Source of the DNA: Lachnospiraceae bacterium AC2029 | Lineage (GTDB): Bacteria > Bacillota > Clostridia > Lachnospirales > Lachnospiraceae | Direction: 5' to 3' | Length of the DNA: 64,000 nucleotides | Assembly: GCA_000703065.1 (NCBI GenBank) | Contig: JNLK01000001.1 | Span: forward strand, 992,001 to 1,056,000 | Shown here: positions 8,617-17,600 of the stretch, in pieces | Layout: each line of letters opens with the position of its first letter | How positions within the stretch are numbered: position 1 is the stretch's first letter | Program-made: the position numbers and the translations under genes | The notes under the pieces: generated by a model | Seen by the model: only the letters and a program-made list of their open reading frames with translations | Told to the model about the DNA's origin: nothing | Databases searched by the model: none

Positions 8617-10950
8617 TTAATATTCGGGAGTTACGATTTCAATGTTATACGGATCCGCATAGTCTGCGGTTCCGTTCTTATGGTTCAACGTGGAGGTCGG
8701 TTCAACCACCAGTGTTCCCATATTCTTTTCAACATAGGTGTTATATCTTGCTGCGATAATGATTCCTTTAATCCCGACATTGGTATTGGCGCTCTTGGGC
8801 GGGATCGGTTCCAGTCCCTGCATGGAATCCTTCGTGATATTTGCCTTGTAGTAGAAAACGGTGTTTTTATCACGGTTATAGCCGGCGAAGATCACACCGT
8901 CCTTCCGGTTTTCAATCTTACTTCCCACCGTTACTCTCGTGTAGGATGTGGCAAATGTTCCATAGTTGATCAGAGTCGATCCGTCCTTCAGATCCAGCGC
9001 AGGTACAGCACCGTTGGACTGATAGGTGTCCTTGGACGTCAGCGCCACAAGCTTCCCGCCGGGCATGATTATGAGATCAGCGGCCCGTCCGGTCTTCTCT
9101 CCCTTACAGCACTCGATGGTGGCTTCCTTCGTTACGCCGAAGGGGGAAATGCACCCACCGTCCTTCACTATGATAGTGCCTCCTTTGTTGATGATCTTTC
9201 CGTCATTGATGAAGTTTCCTTCGATGGAAAGAATGCCGCCCTCTTCGATCACGATGGAGGAGGACTCCGGAAGCACAACTCCTTCGGAGAGCGCTTCATT
9301 CCCGTCCACATCCAGGTATTTTGCTTCACTGAGGACCAGGATCTCGCCATTTTTGATGGTAGTGACTCCTCCCTCGCCGGTTTCTTCATTTCCGCCTTCG
9401 CCTCTTATGGAAGCAAATACGTGCGGGGTACCCACATACCAGGTGAAGACCATATTCAGGGTGGGGTCAGCAAACTGATTGAACATCTCCTTGCCGCAGC
9501 GATACAGCGTATTTCCCTTCTTAGTCTTCTGAGTCGAGAAGTACCAGGCATCGATTCCGAAAAGATAACCGTTCTTAACGGCAAGATACTGGGAGATGAC
9601 AGTCGGAGAGGTTTCATACTCTCCCAGGAGACCGCCCTTTATTTTTTGAGTGATACTCAGCTCGTTAGCTGTCTCTCCTATGATCCATTTGTCGGTATCT
9701 TCCTCCGCCCCGTAGGGATAGAGGTGGAAGCATGAGATATTGTTACCGTTGGCCCGCTCCAGATGCATACTTGTTCTCTCGTAGCTTTCAATATCATCAG
9801 TATCATCCATAGACGTTAAGTCGATAAATCTCGACTTCACCATCTGCTGGGACTGATCCGTCAGCATGATTCCGCCCACATGGTCCTGATCAAGATCATA
9901 CTCATCCTCGTAATAATGATCAGCCTGGTTAAACCCTATGAAAAGATTCGAATTCCCGTTCAGGTCCTTTCCGATGCTGTTATAAAACATATCAGCGGTA
10001 TTATTCCTGGCCGAAGCAGGCATCAGAGCCGTCTGAACCTGAATGTCTCTGACGTATGTCAGCTCGTCACCACCAAACATGAAGCCATTCTTTCTCGTGG
10101 AGATGGCACGCATCCAGAGAACCCCTTTGGGCGCCCCGGGCGTAAAGAAGTTGTCCTGATCCCAGACATCCGAGCTATACGAAGTCCCTTCCGAATCCAG
10201 TTTCGGATAGAACGTGCTTTCCGACATACTGTCCGTGATCTTCATCCCCGAAACAGAACTCCATGTAGACTGATTCAATGCAGTCTTGAAGGCCTTTATC
10301 TTCTCCTCGTCTCCTCCTTCAAGCTCAGCCGTCCTGCTCCCAAGCATCGCTCTGTATGGAGATCTGTAAAGGTGCTCCGTATCATCATAGAGAGAGATAA
10401 ATCCCTTCGGTTTCATATCCGCATCATGATACACCAGCATGGATGCTCTGTAGTTCATGTTGTCAAATTGAATCGCGTAGGGATTTCCCGTAGTTTCGTA
10501 GCTTTCCTTCAGTTCCTTCAGGAATGTATCACGATAATTCTGCGGCGTCACCTTATCCCACTCCCAGAATACGATCCGCCCGTACTCATCATTCAGGAGC
10601 TGTGCTGTGACATCCTTTTCGTCCGATGGAGTCTTTGCCTCAGTGGTCCCGGTACTGCTCTCCGTACCGGAGCCTGACCCCGTGTTACCCGTAACCCCGT
10701 TCTCCGAGCTCCCGGTACCGTTCGCAGCTCCCGATCCGTCCGCAACACCTGCGGCTCCCGCATTTCCGGATCCGGCTGCGGAACCCGGGGTCCCGGCATC
10801 ATCTGACTTTCCCGTCTCATCCGTGGTCGGATCCGCATAGATCGTTGGTGCATCCAGGATCTGGATGGTGCAGAACAGCATCAGGGCCACCAGCAGCATC
10901 GCCAGGAAGGGATGTTTTTTATGGAATTGTACTCCGTTCGTCTTCTTCAA
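8617..10950 (-). CDS. large secreted beta-rich protein of the secretion operon, TTG start
   Basis: An unrecognised 777-residue exported protein. The start is a TTG at 10950 with an excellent AAAGGAGG five bases upstream; the first in-frame ATG lies inside the hydrophobic core of the signal peptide, so TTG is preferred. A signal peptide (about 1-40) is followed by a low-complexity Gly/Ser/Thr/Ala linker (about 45-110) and a large mixed region rich in Asp and aromatic residues. The C-terminal third repeats short strands of the form GGxLxIxGNxINxG, suggesting a beta-helix. No cell-wall sorting signal is seen. Second in the operon, between the pilin-like and VirD4 genes, it may be an extracellular adhesin or tip component of the apparatus; this is inference from position. 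Confidence 0.68.
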   Translation of the reverse strand: MKKTNGVQFHKKHPFLAMLLVALMLFCTIQILDAPTIYADPTTDETGKSDDAGTPGSAAGSGNAGAAGVADGSGAANGTGSSENGVTGNTGSGSGTESSTGTTEAKTPSDEKDVTAQLLNDEYGRIVFWEWDKVTPQNYRDTFLKELKESYETTGNPYAIQFDNMNYRASMLVYHDADMKPKGFISLYDDTEHLYRSPYRAMLGSRTAELEGGDEEKIKAFKTALNQSTWSSVSGMKITDSMSESTFYPKLDSEGTSYSSDVWDQDNFFTPGAPKGVLWMRAISTRKNGFMFGGDELTYVRDIQVQTALMPASARNNTADMFYNSIGKDLNGNSNLFIGFNQADHYYEDEYDLDQDHVGGIMLTDQSQQMVKSRFIDLTSMDDTDDIESYERTSMHLERANGNNISCFHLYPYGAEEDTDKWIIGETANELSITQKIKGGLLGEYETSPTVISQYLAVKNGYLFGIDAWYFSTQKTKKGNTLYRCGKEMFNQFADPTLNMVFTWYVGTPHVFASIRGEGGNEETGEGGVTTIKNGEILVLSEAKYLDVDGNEALSEGVVLPESSSIVIEEGGILSIEGNFINDGKIINKGGTIIVKDGGCISPFGVTKEATIECCKGEKTGRAADLIIMPGGKLVALTSKDTYQSNGAVPALDLKDGSTLINYGTFATSYTRVTVGSKIENRKDGVIFAGYNRDKNTVFYYKANITKDSMQGLEPIPPKSANTNVGIKGIIIAARYNTYVEKNMGTLVVEPTSTLNHKNGTADYADPYNIEIVTPEY

Positions 10951-11105
10951 GGCGACCTCCTTTCCCCTGAATCCGGGATAAAACGGTCCAAAATATAGTT
11001 TCCTTTAAGTATGACAAGTGGGAATACAGCTTCCAAGCCATATTCCCCTCTGTCATTTCACTCACTACCGCACTCTGTCGGTATCGTTTATTAAGCCCCT
11101 GTAAC

Positions 11106-11546
11106 TCACGGCTTTAATACTGTCGTTGCTGTTGTATTGCCAACCATCCAGTTTGTAAGCGGCTTGATGGAAAGCTTCAGGATAACTACCAGAACGAAGA
11201 TCAGAAGGTATCCGATGATCGCTGTCTTCAGAGACTGCTTACGCTTCTCTCTCTCCTGCGGCTCCTCAGCGGTTGCATACTTAACACCGAGAACGATACA
11301 GAACAGAACACCACCTGCACCAACCAGGAGAAGCAGCGGGTTAACAAGACGGTTGATCAGGGCGAGTACCGGATGTACGGCATCATCAATACCAGTTCCG
11401 ATATCTACCTCAGCGGCCATAGCCACCTCATTTACCGATAACGTTACGATGAAGGCAAGGAATGCAACTGCCATAACCTTGAATACCATCACCATTCTCT
11501 TGTTCTGCGAAATAGTCTTTAACGTAGCTGTTAATTTCTCTGACAT
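11106..11546 (-). CDS. VirB2/TrbC-like pilin subunit candidate
   Basis: A 146-residue protein beginning at ATG 11546 behind AAGGAGG. It has a cleavable signal peptide ending near EVAMAAE, then two hydrophobic helices (about 60-85 and 110-130) separated by a short charged loop with EEPQEREKRK. A signal peptide plus two helices around a basic loop is the layout of VirB2/TrbC-family pilins and of the Maff2-like small proteins of Firmicute conjugation loci. It is the first gene behind the boxed promoter at 11611-11644, so it should be the most strongly transcribed. An upstream in-frame extension to 11645 would start inside that promoter and is rejected. Confidence 0.75.
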   Translation of the reverse strand: MSEKLTATLKTISQNKRMVMVFKVMAVAFLAFIVTLSVNEVAMAAEVDIGTGIDDAVHPVLALINRLVNPLLLLVGAGGVLFCIVLGVKYATAEEPQEREKRKQSLKTAIIGYLLIFVLVVILKLSIKPLTNWMVGNTTATTVLKP

Positions 11547-11610
11547 AATGTCTTCCTCCTTATTTGAGTGTTTTTCGGGTTTGTCTCCCTTTTTTTGTTT
11601 CGCTGAGCTG

Positions 11611-11644
11611 ATTATAGCATATAGGTGATAACAAAAGCGCAACA
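11611..11644 (-). promoter_or_regulatory. promoter of the secretion operon with 18-base regulatory box
   Basis: On the minus strand the box TGTTGCGCTTTTGTTATC (11627-11644) is followed after exactly 10 bases by TATAAT (11611-11616), 65 bases before the pilin ATG. The box occupies the -35 region, where no good consensus hexamer exists, and contains TGTT twice at 11-base spacing. The identical box with identical spacing precedes the operon starting at 23276. Confidence 0.78.
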
Positions 11645-11668
11645 CGAAAAATACTTTTTGAATTTTTT

Positions 11669-12919
11669 TTATTTTTCTTTTGAAGCCCCTGTATTTTCAG
11701 GGATCCGGATCGTTGCGACCGTCCCCTGTTCGGACTTCACGATGGACAGTTTACCGTCACAGAGCAGCCCGAGACGGGTCCGTACATTCTCCGTTCCCAC
11801 GCTTTTATAGGATTTCTGCGTAGGAAGCCTCGTCACCTTCCCGTGGCCGTCATCCGAAACCGAGACTTCAATATATCCGCTGCGCCTTACGGTGCTGATC
11901 CGGATCCTGTCTCCTTCTTCGCTCATCCCGATACCGTACTGGATCGCATTTTCCACCAGCGGCTGAAGCGTAAGCGGAGGAAGCATGAAATCCGTCACCT
12001 CAAAGCTTCTCTCCACCTCAAAATGTCTGGAGGGAAGGATATTGGCCAGGTCGATGTACATCTCCACATGCTCCAGTTCCTCGGAAAAGGGGATCATGCT
12101 TTCACCCGTCAGCGCCTGGAACTTCCTCCGTAGATACCCGGAAAAGTTAATGATCGCCGGTTTAACGGCTTCCATATCCTCATCGCATAGTAACGAGATC
12201 TGCTGAAGAGAATTATAAATGAAATGCGGATGGATCTGTTCCATCAGAAGAGATACCCTCTTCTCGGACAGCTCCGCCTTGCTTCTCAGGATCTCCCTTT
12301 CCGTGTCCAGCTGATAACAGAAGAAAACGATCAGCATCTGCATAATGATACCGAACCCCAGAACACGAACCTCCGAATTCACCATTCCCACAAAGGTCGC
12401 AACAATGGGGAAAAGGATTCCCAGCAGGAAGCCCACACTGGCCCGAATGCTCTTTGAAGAGATCAGGAGCATGATCATTACCACAATATACTGTGCCAGG
12501 AAAGCAACGTCCATCAGGAATGCACTTCCGTCGAACACCGCAAAGGAACTGACCAGGATGGCCATCAGGAACTGGATCGTCGCCCAGAACTTATTATCCC
12601 ATTCTTCGCCTTCCTCTCTCTCGGTCTCCATAAAATACAGACTGAAGAGCGGTGCCGCAAGGGAGTATAACATCCATGAGTAGATAGCGTAAACGCTGCC
12701 GTCCGCCCCACTCGTATTCAGTTCCGCCATTCGGAACATAAGCCCGCCGACGGTAACACAGACAGCCACCAAAAACCAGCCCATCCGGATACGGTTGCTC
12801 TGTATCTGAAATGACACGATCAAAACGATCACCGCCAATGCGATCGCTACCAGCGTCAAAGTCACGCAGACATGATATACTTCTCTGTTTTGCGATAGAA
12901 CTTCGGTACTACCTTCCAT
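11669..12919 (-). CDS. LytS-type membrane sensor histidine kinase
   Basis: A sensor kinase of 416 residues. About six or seven membrane segments fill residues 18-205, followed by a short coiled coil and the His_kinase signature QIHPHFIYNSLQQI with phospho-acceptor H232. The GHKL ATPase domain has its N-box in QPLVENAIQYG and a glycine box in SDDGHG. It is the third gene of an operon read RR, membrane protein, kinase, and should phosphorylate the response regulator at 13733-14533. The membrane part resembles the 7TM receptors of NatK/LytS-type kinases and gives no clue to the ligand. The stop codon lies only 25 bases from the secretion-operon promoter box, tying the kinase physically to that locus. 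Confidence 0.88.
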   Translation of the reverse strand: MEGSTEVLSQNREVYHVCVTLTLVAIALAVIVLIVSFQIQSNRIRMGWFLVAVCVTVGGLMFRMAELNTSGADGSVYAIYSWMLYSLAAPLFSLYFMETEREEGEEWDNKFWATIQFLMAILVSSFAVFDGSAFLMDVAFLAQYIVVMIMLLISSKSIRASVGFLLGILFPIVATFVGMVNSEVRVLGFGIIMQMLIVFFCYQLDTEREILRSKAELSEKRVSLLMEQIHPHFIYNSLQQISLLCDEDMEAVKPAIINFSGYLRRKFQALTGESMIPFSEELEHVEMYIDLANILPSRHFEVERSFEVTDFMLPPLTLQPLVENAIQYGIGMSEEGDRIRISTVRRSGYIEVSVSDDGHGKVTRLPTQKSYKSVGTENVRTRLGLLCDGKLSIVKSEQGTVATIRIPENTGASKEK

Positions 12920-12939
12920 GATCCCCGCCCTCTCCCGGA

Positions 12940-13641
12940 TCAGACCGCATTATTATATCTGTACATATAATACCTGTAGCAGAAGCGCTGAAGCTGGAGT
13001 ACCAGTGGAATACACATTCCGGCATAGGCCACTGTAAGTCCGACGGAAAGCCCGCGGATCACTGTCCTATACTCCACATCCATATAGAGGATGAATACCG
13101 CAAGGAGCAGTTCCGCCAGCATCAGCAGAAAGCATGCCGGAATCCACAGTCTTCGTGCCAGGCGGGCATTCTTCACGCTACCCTTATCCTTCCCGTCCGG
13201 TTCCGGATACAGCCGTATCATCCCCGTCAGCATAAAGCTGACCGCCAGCAGCAGGAAGAACATCGGGATCAGCCCCGTGATCAGAAGTCCGATGGTCGTA
13301 TAGGAACTGAGCTTCGTAACGGAAAGCATCCACTCCAGGACCCGCATGACCGTTGACATCAGCATATAGCAGAGGAACATGGTGTTGGATACGTCCAGCC
13401 AGACATCCAGATCCGACAGCCGGTACACACAGATAAAGCATGCAAGTGCCATCAGGTATTCCATCAGCTGACAGGCCATGACAAAGCCCTCGGAAGCCTG
13501 AAAAAGCGACACATGCACAAGCCCCGCCCTGGGTTCTACCGTAAGCGCGGCAGAACCGACTCTGAGCGTCATGACACACAGCAGCGCCGGTACGAAGTAC
13601 GCAAGTGCACGTATGGATTTATAATCAAAACTCTCTTTCAT
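12940..13641 (-). CDS. polytopic membrane protein of the two-component operon
   Basis: An unrecognised integral membrane protein of about 233 residues with some seven hydrophobic segments and a basic, Tyr-rich C-terminus. ATG 13641 with GGAG nine bases upstream is preferred over ATG 13656, which has only a weak site. It lies between the response regulator and kinase genes, 20 bases from the kinase. Its topology resembles the sensor half of the neighbouring kinase, so it may be a co-receptor or signal-modulating partner (inference). No catalytic motif is visible. Confidence 0.7.
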   Translation of the reverse strand: MKESFDYKSIRALAYFVPALLCVMTLRVGSAALTVEPRAGLVHVSLFQASEGFVMACQLMEYLMALACFICVYRLSDLDVWLDVSNTMFLCYMLMSTVMRVLEWMLSVTKLSSYTTIGLLITGLIPMFFLLLAVSFMLTGMIRLYPEPDGKDKGSVKNARLARRLWIPACFLLMLAELLLAVFILYMDVEYRTVIRGLSVGLTVAYAGMCIPLVLQLQRFCYRYYMYRYNNAV

Positions 13642-13732
13642 GATCACTGTCTCCATGATCGTGTCTCTTCATGGCTGCAGTCTTCATGGCCGCAGTCTTC
13701 ACCGCCGCTTCCCGACGAACCGATAGCTTCGG

Positions 13733-14533
13733 TCAGTGTCCGGGCTTCATGATCAGCTCTCCCAGCGTCATCTCCGCCCAGGAGTACTGGATCATATATT
13801 CTCCCATGAAGGAATTGACCGCCACACTGTCTCCCTTCAGATAATCCATGTAGTCACAGTCCAGGCGGGAACAGTCCACACCATAGGCGTTCCAGCCTTT
13901 CAGCAGCACATCCCCCGCTCCGGCCTTTGCCAGATCATCCCGGAGGCTGGACAGAAATACACGAAGCTGCTTCTTGGTTCCGGAATCCTCATCCCGATCC
14001 TCGAAGAGAAGTCCGCAGAGCTCGCCCACGGAGCACATGGCCCCTCTCCGGTCGACAAGAGCCGCAAGGAGCTCCTTGCTCTTACTTCTCTTGAACCTTA
14101 CCGGCGTTCCCGTTCTGTCGAACACCTCAAAATTCCCGAAACACTGGATCCTGAGGACCCCATGGCTCTCACGTTCCACGGGAGTCCGGAGATTTTCAAT
14201 CTCCCGCACCAGATCCTCCTTACGGAAGGGCTTCAGTATGAAACCGCTGGCATGAAGCTGAAAGGACTGATAAGCGAAACGCTCATGACCCGTCACGAAA
14301 ATGATGTTCGTTTTCGGGGACACCTTCTTGATCTCCATGGAAAGCTCAAGCCCCGACATTCCCGGCATTTCGATATCCAGCCAGGCCACATCCGGATGAT
14401 GCTCTTCCGCATACTCCAGCGCCTCATGAACATCCGAAAACGGGGAATGATCCCCCTTCGGATCGATCTCCCCCATCAGCTTCGCAATCTCTTCTGCGGT
14501 TTTCTTCTGGTCGTCTACAGATATAGTGATCAT
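13733..14533 (-). CDS. response regulator with SARP-like DNA-binding output domain
   Basis: Transcriptional response regulator of 266 residues. The receiver domain (1-118) has acidic residues D7/D8, phospho-acceptor D53 in WLDIEMPGMSG, T81 and K101. The output part (about 127-250) begins with LRIQCFGNFEVF and a Lys/Arg-rich KRSKSKELL helix, as in the winged helix of SARP/AfsR-type activators, followed by what looks like a shortened BTAD region. SARP proteins bind direct repeats spaced 11 bases apart just upstream of -10 elements; that arrangement is seen at 11627-11644 and 23330-23347. It is the first gene of the kinase operon and the best candidate to control the secretion and large-protein operons. 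Target assignment is inference. Confidence 0.85.
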   Translation of the reverse strand: MITISVDDQKKTAEEIAKLMGEIDPKGDHSPFSDVHEALEYAEEHHPDVAWLDIEMPGMSGLELSMEIKKVSPKTNIIFVTGHERFAYQSFQLHASGFILKPFRKEDLVREIENLRTPVERESHGVLRIQCFGNFEVFDRTGTPVRFKRSKSKELLAALVDRRGAMCSVGELCGLLFEDRDEDSGTKKQLRVFLSSLRDDLAKAGAGDVLLKGWNAYGVDCSRLDCDYMDYLKGDSVAVNSFMGEYMIQYSWAEMTLGELIMKPGH

Positions 14534-14578
14534 CTTTATCTCCTAAATAAGGCGAATACAGTAGACATAAGACAGTTT

Positions 14579-14607
14579 AGTATACCATATCTTGTAGAAA
14601 TAATCTA
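14579..14607 (-). promoter_or_regulatory. promoter of the two-component operon
   Basis: On the minus strand TATACT (14579-14584) lies 17 bases from a weak TAGATT (14602-14607), upstream of the response-regulator ATG at 14533, which has AGGAG. It does not carry the 18-base box of the two operons around it. Confidence 0.55.
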
Positions 14608-14621
14608 TCTTTTTTATAATA

Positions 14622-14646
14622 AAGGCGACCGAATTTCGGTCGCCTT
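14622..14646 (-). terminator. hairpin terminator behind the large-protein operon
   Basis: A near-perfect inverted repeat AAGGCGACCGA/TCGGTCGCCTT is followed on the minus strand by TATTATAAAAAAG. It sits 26 bases past the stop at 14672 and separates the large-protein operon from the two-component operon. Confidence 0.7.
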
Positions 14647-14671
14647 CCTACAATCTGCCACTTTGCCGGAT

Positions 14672-17600
14672 CTACAGATTTAATTTGTTTACCCGCTTTG
14701 ACTTATGCTCCTCACCGGCCGGGACATCCTTGGATCTCGGCCCCGTTATCTCCGGCTTTTTGAAAGCATCCGCTTTATCCATAGCCTTCACCTTTTCCGT
14801 TACAGGTCTCGACTCAAATCTTACCAGTTCAATGGAGAGCTCCATATCCCGTACGGTAGGAGGCGTCTTTCCCGGAACACCGACGATCTTCTCGATAAAG
14901 AGTTCCGGCGAATAATTGATATATCCGTTTCCTCTGATATAATCACGCAGTCTTCCGCGGATCTCACGCTCCTTACCCGGATCACTCAGCGTCTTGCCCA
15001 CAGCGCTTTCCCCGAGATATTTCTCATCCAGTGCATTCAGCGCAATGTTCTTTGCGTCCCGAAGATTCCCGGCGCGTTTATTATACAGATTCTCCGCACG
15101 TCTGTACTGATTCACGATACTCTTCTCATTCTGGTACTTCCGATACGCAGCCTTGTCCCTGTCGAACTTATTCTTCTGCTCCGGATCCTTCGGAGCCTTC
15201 CCGGAGGTATAGATCGCCGTCTCCTGTTCGATGGCAACCTCCATTTTCAGCTTCGGATCCATTTCCTCAACCTTAACTCCCAGGCTCTTCGCCTGCTCAC
15301 CGATGGCCGTCTGATGCTTTGCCAGAAGCTTTGCCTCATAGAATTCCACCTGTCTCTCCATGGCTTCAACGATGTTCGGCGCATTCCTCAGTATCTCGGA
15401 ATTCATCTTCTTTTCAGCATCACCCTTCATCTTCTTCACGGTGGCCGTATAGTTCTTCCGTGACATCTTGGTTCTGTCGATCTGTTCCACATCCATTACG
15501 AGCGATTCGGTCACTACCTTTGTAGCACCTGCATAAGCGTCGGAGGGTTTCATGATCCGGAGGATCTCCTTATCATACGCATCCTTCAAAGCCTTCGATT
15601 CTCTCTGATCCCGCGTCAGAATCGCATTCCTCTTCGTTGTATACTCTGCGTTATCCTTCAGATCCTCACGCATCCGTGCACCGTTCTCGCCCAGATACGT
15701 TTTCATCAGAAGCTCCACATAGTTGCGTTCCTTCGTCCGTATTCCCCATTCATCCGGAGCGGCCTTCAGGCCCTCCTTTGCCATACGATCAGCTGCCGCA
15801 GCATTAGCAGCCTCGATCTTCTGATTCTTCAGGTGCTTCAGCATCTCCGGTTTAAGTCCCGAATTCAGCGCCAGATCCATAAGCTCACGGTCACGGTCCA
15901 GCATTCCCCACATACGGTGGCCCATCTCGGCACTGTAAAGCCGCAGATCCGAAGACTCCCTGCCATGTCCGATAGATGTCATATTCTTAATTCCCTCTGC
16001 GATCAGCTTCGCCAGCGGCTTTTTATCTCCTCTGTGGTATGCCTTCAAAGCCCTGTTCGCAATATCTCTGGCTTTGACGATGCCCGGCGTTACCTCTTCC
16101 ACGGAAACCGCCTTTCTCTTTGATCCGTCCGGTTCCTTTGCCGGCACACCCGCTGCCGCCCGAAGGATATCCATCCTGCGGTATGCATGTGCTTCTTCTC
16201 TGGTAAACCGCTTTGCAGGATCATCCCTGCGGGATTCCGTATCGCAGTCCATGGTGGTGGATGCCGCAGCCGCAAGTGCCACGAAATCCTTATTTGATAT
16301 CATATCCGTTTTCTTTCCGGAACCGATGGCCTTCGGTCTCCGGGAGATCGGCTTGATGTTATCAAGTGCCTTAACATCGGAGAACTCCTTCAGGGAAAGC
16401 CGTTCCATTCCGAAAAGGTCTTCGAGCCTGTCGAGTCCCTTTCGGGCTCCCTTCGGAATGTAGATCCGGTCTTTGAAGCTGGCCTTCTGATTCTCAGCCG
16501 CATCTGCGGCATTACTGACCAGTACATCCTGAAACTCATTATAATCCGCCTTCCAGTCTTCATTTGCCTGAAGAATGCCTGCCGTCTTACTCTTCGGTCT
16601 CAGACTCATCTGCATTTCGGAAAGATTCTCAAATACATCCAGGACCGTTCTGATCCTCGCCTGCTCGACATCCTTATTCCCCGGATCATTTTTCCGTCTG
16701 GGATCCTTTTCCATTTCCTTCTGCTTGCTGGAAAGATATGTCTTTGCAGCATTTCTCGCCCTGTCAATGGCATTTACCATCTTCCGCGCATCCTCCTCCG
16801 TAAAAGGATGATTCGGATCCGCTGCAGCCGCCTTTTCAGACGTCCGCTGAATGATGTCCATCTGCCCTAAGAGAAGCTTATACTCAGGAGTTGCACCCCA
16901 GAGATACCAGTGCTTATTCGCATTCAGATTCGTCGCCAGGCGGTCTGCAGTCTCCTTGATCCCCGAGAATTTATATTTACTCTTCAGCTGTCTGTAAAGC
17001 TCCTTCTCCTTGATCTCCAGATTCTGCCTCAGGGCATCCATCCGCTTTTCAGGATTCTTTACCAGGGTTCGCTCGAACTCTGCAGAATGATCCTTTCCTC
17101 CGATATCGAAGTCATCCTTACTCCTGCGTTCCGCCTTCGGCCGGGTATCATCCACCATCTTCTCCGGCTGCTCACTGCCCTTTTCTCCTTCTTTCTTCGG
17201 CGGCTCTCCTACGCTTTGTTCCGGACCCTTCTTCTCTCCGGACGTCTCTGCCCCACCGGGCTTTCCCTGCTCCTTTTCCGATTCCGATTTCGGTCCGGGA
17301 TCCGGATTCGGCCTGGGATTCGGATTCGGCCCGGGATTCGGATTGAGGTTCGGATCCGGTGCCGGATTCGGGATCTGATTGGGATTCCGGTTCTGGAAAT
17401 CCGGCCGCACCCTTTGCTGCTCAAACTCAAGCAGCCTCTGATGCATGGCAGGCTCTGCCAGCGCCGGGTCTGTCTTGCCCGGCTTGATATGGTAGAGATC
17501 ACGGTCTGCATCGACCAGCTTCTGCTCTGCCTGTGCATCTCTGTTGTCAGCCATGGTCTTCAGATATTCCGCATCCAGCTGCTTCGGGAGATAGACTCTC

